From: Panagrolaimus kolymaensis
Taxonomy: Eukaryota; Nematoda; Chromadorea; Rhabditida; Panagrolaimidae
Assembly: GCA_028622995.1 (NCBI GenBank)
Contig: JAJQJQ010000012.1
Span: 4,712,001-4,776,000 of the forward strand
Length of the DNA stretch: 64,000 nucleotides
Direction of reading: 5' to 3'
The notes below the pieces were generated by a model, which was not told the DNA's origin, searched no databases, and was given only the letters and a program-made list of their open reading frames with translations. Shown here in pieces: positions 11,001 to 22,140 of the stretch. Position 1 is the stretch's first letter; every line of letters starts with the position of its first letter. Both the position numbers and the translations under genes were made by a program.

Positions 11001-13905
11001 TGCAGGAAAGTTATGTAATTTTTATAGGTCAAATCGAATCTGCCTATTGGTCAGAGCTTGAACTTTCAATTCTATGCTTAATTGAAATCCAACCTTCTGG
11101 TTCGGTGGTTTTCGAGGATCTTCAAAATCCAACATTTTTTGATGAAAAACTTGGATCACAAATTAAAAAACTTAAAAGCTTCGGAATTGATTTGAAAATT
11201 GATAAAATTCAAAGTGCAATTGGTGGCACTCGTGAAGGAGAAAATATTGAACCCGAAGCAAGTATCTTAACCGATGAAGTCGGAGGCGAAGGAAAGAAAG
11301 CAAAAGCAAAAAAGATTGAAGACATTATTACAAATGAAATTTCTCGAGATCGATGGCGGCGTCATCCACCTTTTAGTGGAACGAGAAGATTAACTTTGAG
11401 AGACCCGCTTGAATTGGCTTTAACATTTTCAAGATCTCCCATTTTTGTGGATATCATTGATTTATGCGTAAGTTGAAAATGCCACAAATTAACTTAATTT
11501 GCGACAATATAATTTTAGACGACAGTAAATTCCTTGGATTTATCAAACATGAAAATAACTAAACTTGATGGAATCGAACAAATGATAAATTTATCTTGCA
11601 TTAGTTTGGCCAACAATAAATTAACGAGCATCAAAAAATTAAAACATTTAAAAAATTTGCAATATTTGGATCTAAGCAATAATAACATTTCTCATTTTGA
11701 TGAACCACCTGAAATGTTGTCGGAAATTAATATGGCTGATAATCAACTCATTGGTTTAGGGTTTTGTGGAAGATTGCAGGTTTGTTGGTGAAATAAGAAA
11801 TAGAAAAAAGATGCTTAAAAATAAAACTTTTAGTTATTAACAAAATTGAATGTAAACAATAATAAACTAAAAAGTTTGAAAGGTCTCGAAAGTTGTAAGC
11901 TTTTGGAAGTCCTCCAAGGTGCTGATAATAATTTTAAAGAAAAAAATGAAATGGATTTTTTAAATGTGAGCCGATTATCTTAAGCAACAATGATGCTTGA
12001 AATTTTTATTCAAGGCTATCAAATTTATAGGCATTTCCAAAGCTAATCGTCTTGGATTTATCCAATAATGGTATAAGTGAAATTGATGATTTTCGAAAAA
12101 AGGTGCTTCAAAAATGTCCTGCGCTTTTAGTAGTTAATTGTGAAATTGTTCCAAAAGATGAGAGATCGCTAGTTATTCGAAAGCAAGGTATGACTGACAC
12201 CAAAAAAATCTTGCTTTAGAATCAAAGAAATATTTTTAGGAAAAGCTTTAACACTTGATTTCATAGAAAAAACATATCCAAATTATGAAATTCTCAAATC
12301 TTTGAACCTTCGAGGAAATGACTTCCAAATGATCGCATTGGATCGAGGCGCGGTGGCAAAATTGCAACAATTAACACAAATAGATTTAAGTGAAAATTTA
12401 TTAGAAAATTTATATGAATTAATTGATTTACAAAATTTGGAAGTTTTAAATTTATCCAAAAATTCTATTGTTACTTTAACTGGAACTCCAATAATTGCTG
12501 AAAGTCAAACCACAGCAATGATTAATGGAATAATAAATCATCAAGTTAAATCAAAGGTTGGTAGAAAAAAAAGAAGATATAAACTTATACCAGAGTGTTT
12601 AATCACAAAAATTTCGTTAAAACAAAATAAAGATAATTTTAGATTTTGCCATCTCTAAGTGAATTGAATTTATCTTACAATAATTTGACCCATCAAATGA
12701 TTTCACGAATGGGATTAAACTTGCTTACAAATTTGAAGAAATTGGATTTAACTGGGAATCAAATAAACAAGTAAAAAACAAACATTATTCTTTAACGAAA
12801 AACGGAAGTAAACATTGGTTTTTAAGATTCGACATGATGCTGTATGAACTCCCACGATTGACTGATATAAATTTGTCAAAGAATGAAATCAAAAGCATCC
12901 GCAAAAAAGCGTTGCCACAACTTTGTTGGTTGAATCTTTCGGGTAACAAACTAAAAGATTTGGAAGGATTAGCAACGCCATGTTTGGAATATTTGGATAT
13001 CGGTAGTAACAAGTAAGTCTTTTTGTAAATGCAAGAATTTAGCAATCATTAAAATACTTTAAAAGTATAAAAAAAATAGTTTGTTAATTTTGCGTGTTTC
13101 CTTTTTAGGATAGTAACATGTTCGGCACTCAAAGCAATTGCACACATGTATAAATTAAAAACATTAAATTGTCAAGGAAATCCTGTAATTCAAAGACGAG
13201 TGTATCATGAATTTGTTAAAACCCAAGTAAACTTCATTCCAATTATGCATTCATATTGAAAAAGCAAAAATTATAGGTAAAAACATTAGAAATATTGGAT
13301 GAAGAACCTTTATCTCGAAGTTCGGATAATTCTTCACCAAACAGTGATACACTTTACCGTCGACTTTCAACAATTCAACCTAAAGCCTTGCCAACTGCGA
13401 GTAGCTCATCAGGAATAACAATTCGAGATCAAGAAACATTCAATCAAGAAGTTACAACAAAATGGCAAAGTCAAAAACCAAAAGAAGCAGCGGTTTATAA
13501 TGGGAAAAGACCCATTTTCCATACACCTGGTTCAAGTTTAGTTGTGAATCAAAGAATTAATAAAACTTTAACATACAAAAACTTTTTCCCTGAAGGGTAA
13601 GCATTCAATTATGAAACTTGCAATAAAAAACTATTTTAGTCATTATCTTTATGAAGATGGTGATTTACTCGAATCAGCACCACCATCGCCTATAACTTAT
13701 TCATATAGTTTGCCACTGATAAACCATGAAAGTCGAAAGCCAAAAAGAAAATCAGCTCCACCACAAAGAAAAACTCCAAGTTATTTATATTTGCCACCAA
13801 TAAGAGAAAGCAGTGATTTGAGTTTAATGGGACACAGGTAATTTACAATTAAATAAATTAATAAAAAGATAATGTGAGAAAGTTTATAGGATTAATTTTC
13901 GATGA
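8039..13905 (+). CDS. LRRC9: LRRC9-like leucine-rich-repeat protein
   Basis: Nineteen exons join in frame to about 1282 residues: 8039-8338, 8387-8527, 8575-8638, 8760-8836, 9658-9834, 9888-10131, 10286-10692, 10744-10909, 11028-11467, 11519-11779, 11834-11965, 12031-12187, 12240-12556, 12643-12770, 12827-13012, 13109-13226, 13277-13596, 13640-13837 and 13890-13905. An N-terminal motif (LEMFFGGLP...GL..F) followed by SDS22-like LRRs recalls vertebrate LRRC9. Residues 195-670 form a helical, charged middle. LRRs resume at about 673-1105 with LxxLxLSxNxI units. The C-terminus is Ser/Pro-rich and disordered. LRRC9 is poorly characterised and I infer only a scaffold role. The 821-base intron 8837-9657 holds an antisense gene. 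The acceptor at 10743 (TTTTTTAAG) is weak, so exon 10744-10909 is the least certain. Confidence 0.8.
8914..9411 (-). CDS. Secreted Gly/Tyr-rich protein nested antisense in an LRR-gene intron
   Basis: An N-terminal signal peptide (MSAISLIFILALFLPMIMS) is followed by a low-complexity stretch rich in Gly, Tyr, Pro and Ser (GYGGYP-like, PSYGGGQGYG) and a short C-terminal LDGAIKGTLAGAFGL helix. The strand is open throughout, but positions 9012-9059 read as a 48-base GT...TTCTAG intron. Removing it joins GYNSGYYG to NDYGYASDQ, which keeps the composition uniform, so I prefer exons 9411-9060 and 9011-8914 (149 residues). Composition resembles small nematode secreted, cuticle-associated or antimicrobial GY-rich peptides. 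No enzymatic motif is visible. The whole gene sits in intron 8837-9657 of the LRR gene on the opposite strand. Confidence 0.75.
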   Translation of the reverse strand: MSAISLIFILALFLPMIMSQIYNRDFYLKQYLDNSPMYASGPAQGFGGGSYYQPTSNYYPQSFHHPSAYYQPRDMGIYGGYPYPSQRLYEPSYGGGQGYGAPSGYGRIPYGYNSGYYGTFPICSKPWLCVIFLGNDYGYASDQPGMFRGALDGAIKGTLAGAFGL

Positions 13906-14280
13906 ACATGCAATCCTGGGATTGAATGAATTTAGAGAAGAATATGTGTAGCTCGATTTGAGCCTTATCTTTCACTAAAGAAATACGGAACCATTTTTGT
14001 AGGTTTTTATGTGAACTATCACTTGTGATAAACAAAATTTTTTTAAGCTTACGAACTTATGAGTTTGGAATTTATTTTCTTTTATCAAAGCATTTGTTTG
14101 CTTTAATTGTAATTTTTGAAGGCTTCCAAATCGTCACCATAGGATCCGTTTTGAAAAATATCTCATGAAAAAGGCTCCGCTGAAATACCTCCTCCTCAAC
14201 CATGCTATGATTTAAAAAAATGTATATATTATGTGTGTAAATTTATTGAACTGAATAAACTTTATATGTTATGTTCTTTT
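13906..14280. other. Convergent 3' region between LRR gene and actin-like gene
   Basis: 3' flanks of two convergent genes. AATAAA at about 14256 can serve the LRR transcript. No gene seen. Confidence 0.5.
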
Positions 14281-15498
14281 TCACATTCTATTTACAACTC
14301 TCAAACCTTCTTCTTTGTACTGCTGTTTTGTCAGCCATGTCTGGAAAAAAAGAAATTCATTATTTTTTGTCTTTTACTTTTTTTTGAATTGGAAAAAGTA
14401 ACTAACTGTGCTGAAACTTGTTGCAAGAATAGATCCACCAATCCAAGCAGAATATTTTCGTTCTGGTGAAGCAAAAACATTTATTTTATCTATGCTTGGA
14501 GCCAATAAAGCAATTTCTTTTTGTAATCTTTCTGTAAAACCAGGAAGGAGTGTTGTTCCTCCTGAAAGGACTATGTTTGCGTACAATTGATTGTGAATAT
14601 CAACATTGCATTTTTGAATAGACGATTGAAGGATTTGATGAATGCCCGAAGCTTGTGTACTAACCAATGATGGCTAAAATTATATTCTTTTTGCTTCGTA
14701 AAGGGTTTTTTATAATTTCAAACATACGCGAAAAAGAGCTTCACAACAAGAAAATCTTTCATTTCCAAGAGTAATACTTTGACCATCGGGAAGAATATAA
14801 CTTTTGCCCGGCATTGAAGGAGCTAATATTTCTTCACTGAAATCATATGCAACATAGCAATGCTTTTCTTTTATACCATAAACACTATCGCGTTCAAAAA
14901 CCTTTTTGAAATGGATATTATTTTTCTTAAAAATATCTATCAAATATTGAGATAATCCATTTCCGGCTATATCAAAACTTGAAACTGAATTTTGTAAAAC
15001 TATACCATTATGAACTGGAACAACATGAGTTATGCCATCTCCCGAATGCAATGAAATTCCCGTGGTGCGTCCTGATGCAAATAGTGATGCGACAGCTTGA
15101 TGGGTTAAATACAATGCGGGAACATTATATTTTTCAAACATTATTTCAGCAATTTTCTTGCGATTTACTTGAATATTAAATGGAATTTCTGTTAATAAAA
15201 TTGGTCGTTCTTGTGGATTCGCATTTAATTCCTCAAAAATATGATTCCAAACCATTTCCATGTCATCCCAATTATTAATAGCTCCATTGTCAATTGGATA
15301 TTCCAAAAATAAATTATCACGCTTTATCATAGCTTGATTACCGATGAATGATTTTCGACCACAAAAAAATCTTAGCAATTTTGGTGGATGTCCTATGATT
15401 GTTGGAAATACAAGGCTTGGAGAATCATAACCCGCAAATCCAGCTTTCATAGTATGTGAACCATTATCAATAACAATTGGAAGGCTTTTATCCTCCAT
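14281..15498 (-). CDS. Divergent actin-like protein
   Basis: Three exons (15498-14728, 14673-14407, 14340-14281) give 365 residues, close to actin's 375. The actin fold is recognisable: [57 protein letters not shown], an [10 protein letters not shown] loop, [13 protein letters not shown] and [12 protein letters not shown]. Divergence is strong. The first phosphate loop has His where actin has Gly15. The second has HSGDG where actin has DSGDG (Asp154 to His). Gln137 and His161 equivalents are kept. Part of the DNase-loop region is altered, and the C-terminus ends in VVNRM rather than the usual RKCF. The last exon restores the [11 protein letters not shown] helix. It may be a specialised actin or an orphan Arp, and ATP hydrolysis is doubtful. 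The LTR element begins only about 160 bp upstream of the ATG. Confidence 0.88.
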
Positions 15499-15652
15499 AA
15501 CTGTTTCTAAAAATCAATATTAAAGTAAACAAAAAATTGGTCATAAATTTGCAGAGTTGTTGTTGTATCGGCGCGAAATATCAAAACACGATAGACGAAT
15601 AAACTTTTTAGTAACAATATAAAACTTTTAAATTTTGAAATTTACTTCAAGC

Positions 15653-15657
15653 TAATT
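15653..15657. repeat. Left target-site duplication TAATT of the LTR element
   Basis: TAATT directly precedes the 5' LTR and is repeated at 23689-23693 directly after the 3' LTR. A five-base duplication is typical of LTR retrotransposon integration. Confidence 0.85.
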
Positions 15658-15869
15658 TGTTGTGCCCACATATTCGAATGTGTCTGGCTCCTGATACGAA
15701 TGTATGTGAATGTCAGTGACTCGCTCAATCGTCTCTCGCTTTTGGATCTTTGTAGTTTTGTCTTGCAATCATTCACAGTTGTCTTGTAAGCTTTGTTGTT
15801 TGTGCTTTTATTAGTTTGTCAATAAACTACTATTTAATATTGTTGTGTCTCCTGAACCTGTGCACAACA
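15658..15869 (+). repeat. 5' LTR, 212 bp
   Basis: Begins TGTTGTGCCCACATATTCG and ends CTGTGCACAACA. The termini form a 7-bp inverted repeat (TGTTGTG/CACAACA). Contains the palindrome CATATTCGAATGTG and a polyadenylation signal (GTCAATAAACT) near 15820. I see no difference from the copy at 23477-23688. Confidence 0.93.
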
Positions 15870-16484
15870 AATTGGTGGAGATATATTGAATTGTCCCCAA
15901 AGCTGCTCACTCACAAAAATTTTGTCCCGTTTAGAAATGGGAATTTTGGGTCAACCCAAAACCTTTGCATAATTGGGTCAAAAATGACTCAAAAGTAGAC
16001 CATTCTTAGGACAAGACCAAATCTGACTCAATTTTAAGACAAAAGATTTTATTTTAGACAAAGCAATGTTTGACTGCGACCGCGAATATAGTGGCCCTAA
16101 TTTTTCAAAAAAACAACGCTAATTCTTTTAGTAAGTATAAAGCTACTCTCGTTTAAATATTTCAAATAAACCAGCAGTAAATTAACAAAAAATGACGAAA
16201 TGAAAGGAAATGGTTTTAAACAAAATGTCCTTCAATGAAGCTTACTTTTTTTTCGCGCTGGAACAGTATTTTAATGTTGCGCTTAATCGAAATCCCTTTT
16301 TTCATTTTTGGCTTCAACCATCTTTTTGTTTTATATTTTTTATTGCTACCTTAATGCGTTTTATTTAGTAATGAAGTATTAATTTTTTGATTTTTACGCG
16401 AAAGCCTTGTCTTCTTTTTATCTAACAATTATCTTACTTCTGTTAGAGCACTCTTTTTATTTTCACACTTTATTGTTTTTACAG

Positions 16485-19007
16485 ATGCTTTCCTGTGGGC
16501 TTTGTGACCAACAATTCGATGATCGTCTTCAACTTATGGCACATATTCGAATGTATCATAATGGTGTTCAAGTACTTCAATGTGTGACCTGTGATCAAAA
16601 TTTCCAAGGATATCAATCTTTCGGTAACCATCTTAGAATCGTTCATCCCATGGCTGTAAACGTGAATCCTATGCCTGCACAAAATGAAAACCAAGGAATT
16701 ATTGGCAATGATGAATTTAATGAAAACCAAGGAATTAATGATGTGGACAATGATGAAGGAGCTTATAGTGATGCCATGGAAGAAGATTTTCCAGAAAATG
16801 ATTCCATCCCAATGAATACATTGAATGAAGCTGACCTTTATGAAGATATTATTACGAATCCCACGGCTGATTTCAAAACCAAGGCGAAGAAGCTTGTTAA
16901 CACATGCATGGAGAAATGGTTGAAATTTTCAAGTAATCCTGATGCAACCATTGAAAGTGGAAACATCGTCTGCAACCTGATTATGGACTGTATTACCGAG
17001 GCTGTAGAATGCTGCTACCCTTTTGTTCCACCAACTAATCGTCCATTTGTTAAACAATGTTTGGAAGAAGTAATGAAACCATTTTCATCTGATTACCGAA
17101 GGAAACAATGGTTGATAAACGAAAACTTATATCTGGAACCAAGGCAAAAAGAAATTGGACTCCATTTTCCAACAGTGGGAACAAGTGAAGGACCTGAAGA
17201 TAGAATCGAAAAACACACTATGGCTATGTCTTCCATTGAAGAAACTCTTATGAAATTGCTCAAAAATGATGTCATTAGGAATGAACTAATAATGCCTTCA
17301 GATTTTCAAAATAGCCAAGCTATTGATCACCCATTGGCTGGAGCAAGAGCTCAACGGCTGTATGAAGTTTGTTACTTTAAGCTTTTATAAATATTATATT
17401 TAAAACAATCATTTTAGACCCTTGGCAACTTTCTAGCTATTCAGCTCTCCCTGGATGATTTCACAACAACTTGCCCAATTGGAAGCTCATCAAAGACACA
17501 CAAAATGACTGGTTGTTATTTCCGACTTTTGAACATCCCTTTGGAATTGGTTTCAAAGCTTGATTTTGTTCTGAACGTCTTTGTGGCTGTTTCTACTGAT
17601 ATTATGGGAGGCTTACAAGATGTTCTTAATATTACTTTGTTACCTGAATTGCTTCGATTAGAAAACCAAGGAATCAATATCGAACACCAAGGACAAATAA
17701 GGAACTTCAAAGTTATTTTACTTGGATTATCTGCAGACAACCTTGGAATGCATCAACTTGGTGGTTTTGTTGAATGTTTCAGTGGAAGAAATCCATGTAG
17801 AGTATGCAAGGTAACAGCTCAAAGTCTCAAATTCCTCCATGAATTAAATCCAAATAATCAAAGAACTGTTGAAGAATATGATCAAATTGTATCAAGAAGA
17901 AATACAGAAGCTGAACTTCGTCTATGGACTGATAATGGAATCAAAGAAGCCTGTGCATTTAATCGACTTCAGCACTTTCATATTATTGCAAACCCAACGG
18001 CTGACATAATGCACGATTTAGATGAAGGACACTTCCAAAGATTAATTGCAATGGTAATAAGAGATGCGAATATTGCTGGATATAGCGAAGAAAGAATCAA
18101 TAATGCAATCCTTGGCTTTGGTTATGTTGGTAAAGATGCTGCTAATAAACCCATAGATATTTATTTAACGAATCCAAGGCCTTCAACTGGTGATGTTATA
18201 TCAAAATACACTGCTAACATGATGGCAACATTAGTAAAACTTCTTCCTCTCATCTTCAAATATGCTGGAATCAATCTACGAACACCAACCTGGGCTCTTT
18301 TTATGAAGATGCAAAGAATTCTGGATCTTATTAAGGCACCAAGGATAGATGAAGCGAATATTGCTATGTTGGATCAACTAATTAAAAGCTATACCAAGGA
18401 TTTCATTGACAACGGTGGCTATATGACTATAAAAAGTCATCTTCCTCAACATTATCCAAGGATTATTAGAGAAATGGGTCCAATGCGTCATCTTTCTACT
18501 GCTCGATTTGAAGCAAAGCATTCATTTTTCAAAAGGTATGCCAGGGTTAATCGAAATTTTAAGAATTTACCTGTAAGCCTGGGAAAGAAACATGCTATTC
18601 ACTTTGCTCGAGTTCTCATACAACTTAAAAATGGTAAGCTTTTTTTCGTACATAATAAATCAATCAAAAATTTTACAGAAAAATATTTGCAAATAAAACG
18701 AAAATCAACTAATCAAGAGAAATACAAACATTCAACTGGCCTTATTGTACTTTATGCTCAAAATAACGACACCAGGGAACCTGTATTTGGGCTAATTCTA
18801 ACTCTACTAGATGATGTTGTACTCCGGCTAAAAGTCTGCAGAACCATGGAATTTGATGATCTGGTCCATTGCTATGTTATTGACGTCACCGAGGAAATTA
18901 TTGAAATACCTGTTGCTGAATTGTTGCATCATGAGGCTCTCCCTCTTTACTTACGCAATATTGTTGGCTCAAAAAAATATGTTCGAATGCCATACTTTTT
19001 ACTTTAA
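16485..19007 (+). CDS. Transposase of the CMC/EnSpm-like element with two C2H2 zinc fingers
   Basis: Predicted DDE-type transposase that cuts and pastes the surrounding element. ATG 16485 directly follows a TTTTTACAG acceptor, suggesting trans-splicing or an upstream leader exon. Exon 16485-17366 joins 17418 in frame. A second possible 45-base intron (18634-18678) leaves the frame open either way, so the length is 808 or 823 residues. Two C2H2 fingers lie at the N-terminus (CGLCDQQF...HIRMYH; CVTCDQNF...HLRIVH), then an acidic linker, a CRVCK motif, DIMHDLDEGHFQRLI and HYPRIIREMGPMRHLSTARF followed by EAKHSFFKR. The last two resemble blocks shared by animal EnSpm/CMC transposases, where the final acidic residue is the Glu of RFEAKH. 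No frameshift or stop is seen, so the gene could be active. Confidence 0.85.
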
Positions 19008-19208
19008 CCATTTCAATGAAAAAAAGGTAAGATTTCAAATCATCGCTTCAAAAATGTGCATCTTACAGCGAATATGACTGTCTCGCGCACTCATTTTCTG
19101 CAAGAATTTCAAAGTCATTGCTTTTTTTCGCTTTCAAACTTTTTACTCTTCTTCGCTTTTTTGAGTTGAATTTTTCTTATTCAAACGACTAACAACTCAT
19201 TTTTAGAT

Positions 19209-21498
19209 ATGAGTTTCTCTGCAACCGTTGTTGTTAACGATGCTGCTCTTCATGAAGCAGGTTCCACCGCTCTTACCTATGCTTTTGATACTGCGACAAC
19301 CATGGATCTTCAACATTATGTTGCATCTTTATATGGACTACCTGGGAATTATCAACCTGAAGTCAAATGGAAAACCGAGGATCTTGAAGGAAAACCGCTG
19401 ATAGTAACCATGACTCCTATTACAAATCTGCAACAAGGTGAAAAATACTTTGTTTTCATGGGTAAGCATTCCTTTGTCTATTATTTACCAATACAAAAGC
19501 TTATATTTTATATTTAGACTCCAATGCTGCTAAAGATCTCCAAGGCACCACTGCACCTTTTGATAATGAAGACCAAGGACACACTCATCATACAAGTTCG
19601 TTTGTTTCATACTCGTCAAATGGCATCCATTCTTTGGTAAGCACTTTTATATTTATCGCTAAATTATTGTGTTGGTTTTAGTGTTTGATTGGTGAAGAAC
19701 GTGATAAAAATATGGAAACATTTAATACCAATGGCCATCTTCATACTACAGAACAGCTGCTTTTTATGAATCCACAGGCTCATCTTTCTACGCAAACCAA
19801 CAATAATAGCTCGTTAATTTCAAGACATATATTACCTGTTCCTTTGGCACGTGGAAAAAACTTACAAATGAATGTTTACCTTGGACGTTTATATGCTGCA
19901 AACCAAGGCTTTATGGATGATACTTTTCAAAATATGGTTCCCTCTGGTGAAACGATGTATCAATCGGTAAGTTTACTTTTCATTTGTCTACCGCTTACTA
20001 TTTCTTTAGATCAACCTCATCAAATTTATAACCCAACCAGTAACGATCGCTGCGTTAGTTGTTCTCCTAGATGAAACTATGTTCTCCTTTGATGATTTGC
20101 TGCCAACCTTTGCTCGCAAATATGCTAAAAAGGCTATTATGGATATTATCACCGAGGCTTATAAAGAGTGAGTTAGTTTGTTATATCTTTGTTTACTATA
20201 TCTTTTTAGTTCCGAGATACCTAGGAATGCTGTTGATCCGTTGGCAGAAATGTTTCGTAAAATCACTGGAAATGAATATTTTGCAACCTTGTCAACTAAT
20301 GGAACTCAAAGTCCTTCTGTACTTGCGGTGAAAAAAAGAAAAGCTCGTCATGCCGCCAGAAATGGTGAAGCACCAAGGCAAAAAAAGCAAATGTTAACCA
20401 TGGCTCCAACGACTACAGAGGATATCGAACAGCTAGTACTTGCCTTATCAGAAGCTCATTCATCTGATGAACTTGATACAATTGTTTCTAACACAAGGTA
20501 AGTTTATCTCTCTCACTATTATTTGGGCAATTGTATTCGCGGTCGCATTCAAAGCCTGTAAATTTGATAAATGTGTTTTAGTAAGTACTTCCAAATTTCT
20601 TTCTTTTTTAGCCAATTACGTTGTCGTTGGATTGGAGAACTGGAACAAGATGATAGCAAAAAGTTTCGCAAAGCACAAGTGACGGCCAGCACTTTTCCTT
20701 GTTTCAAGAGAAATCATGCTTTGGTATGTTTATAGCTTCAAACTTACAACTAAATTTTGCTGATAACCTTATTTCAGCTTCATCACGACTTCAAGTACAC
20801 CATGGAATACATAAAGAAGCTTCCTGTTTTAGATTTGACTAGTACTTTGCGTCGTTATGCTTCTGCTATTGTGTCCCTTGGCAAGAAAAAAGAGATCACT
20901 CCTTTGAATGGTTACCAAGGCATTGAAGAAAACATGCTTGAAGTTAGTAAACTTTTGATTATGCTCGTTCCAATATATTGCAAACAAAATCAAAACTCAA
21001 AACCTGATCGCCTTTTTGTGGAAACCAAGGTATAGTTTAACTTTATAACCAAACCCATATATTGTTGTTTATTTTAGGGTTTAAAAAGTGTAACCGAAAT
21101 GGCTGACGTTCGAGAACAAATTAGGCAAAAAGCTGCAATGATGCTTGTACATACAACAGACCAAGGCTGCAAATATTATGTCGCCATCGATGATCTTATT
21201 TTCAAGGTTAAATATTTTCTTTAAAAGCTTTTCTTTTACCTTCTTTTAGATCAATGGTGACAGTGCTGATGCTCTACAAACTATCGTCCAACTTCACTAT
21301 ATCTATGGCCTGCATTATGCCCAGGAATTATTGAATTTTCATGTTGTACTAGAACATCTTGCTGGTTTGGATATCCAAGGAATGCCTACACATCGAGCAA
21401 ATCTTTATTTCGACATCTTATCACATGCATCTCAATCGTCCTCCAAGGCTCTTTTAAATGAAACAATGCATGATACACAGAATGTAAACCATGGCTGA
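19209..21498 (+). CDS. Second transposon-encoded protein, unknown function
   Basis: Nine exons join in frame (19209-19461, 19518-19636, 19682-19966, 20010-20167, 20210-20497, 20612-20723, 20778-21029, 21078-21206, 21250-21498), giving 614 residues. ATG 19209 follows CATTTTTAGAT, and the gap from the transposase stop is about 200 bases, so the two genes may be co-transcribed and trans-spliced. The protein has no domain I recognise. It has a Lys/Arg-rich central segment (VKKRKARHAARNGEAPRQKK) that may be a nuclear signal, and an aliphatic C-terminal half. By position it resembles accessory genes such as plant TNPA, but I see no sequence similarity. The donor at 21029 lies inside a CCAAGG hexamer. 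Confidence 0.75.
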
Positions 21499-21865
21499 TC
21501 AACCAAGGCTCTTTAAAACTGTTACTTTATTTTGGTTTTCCTAGGCTATGTTTATTCTTCTTTGTTTGTTTGTTTATATTTTGTTATTGTTACAATAAAT
21601 TTTGACTAAAAAATGAAATCTTGTATCGGCTAATTTAATAAAATATAGGGGCAACAGAGGAACAACAAGTGGTTCAGATAAGAAATTTTTGACCAAAATA
21701 AGCCCATGTTTTGTCTCAATATTATTCCATATTTTAGACCGTTTTATCTTAGTTAAAGACAAAAACATCTAATTTAGGTACAGACAACTTGGTGGTGATT
21801 CGGGAAATTGTGTCGATGGGTTGTCCCAAAATTAAACCAGTTCTGGTCATTTTTTTTTGTGAGTG

Positions 21866-22140
21866 CTCAACTTTTCCAGGTTTTTGATTCAAAACCTGCT
21901 GCTTCCTCTGCCGCTGCTGCTGCTATCATTCAATTTATTCCTGCATAACAAATTGGTGGAGAGATCGAATTGTCCTCGTCCTCAAAGCCTCAAACTGCTT
22001 CTGCTTCAACTACTGCTGCTTGCTCCTGCTGTGAATCAACCGTCGCTGCTTGTACTGCTCGTGCAACTCTTAATCGTCTTCAGCTTGCTGGTTATTGTTT
22101 TGTTCTTCAATTTCTTGATCAACTGCTATAACACTCGACG
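21866..22140 (+). other. LTR-element internal leader with a second PBS-like block
   Basis: Resumes the LTR element after the DNA transposon. At about 21947 the sequence AACAAATTGGTGGAGAGAT, followed by an AATTGTCC match, repeats the block next to the 5' LTR (AACAAATTGGTGGAGATAT at about 15866). The internal start of the element appears to have been duplicated about 80 bases apart before the DNA transposon landed between the two copies. Confidence 0.65.

Larger units (their letters stand above)
15908..21865 (+). mobile_element. CACTA/CMC (EnSpm-like) DNA transposon, 5.96 kb, two genes
   Basis: The termini are a 12-base inverted repeat, CACTCACAAAAA at the left and its complement at the right, flanked by CT on each side as a likely 2-bp target duplication (15906-15907 and 21866-21867). 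A CACT start is typical of the CMC superfamily. Two same-strand genes lie inside: a two-finger transposase (16485-19007) and a nine-exon gene of unknown function (19209-21498). Both ORFs are intact. The CCAAGG/CCTTGG hexamer is strongly over-represented across the element. It lies inside the LTR element, so it arrived later. Confidence 0.85.

Noticed and set aside
17516..17740. Minus-strand ORF inside the transposase gene
   Set aside because: Shadow of the transposase coding strand.
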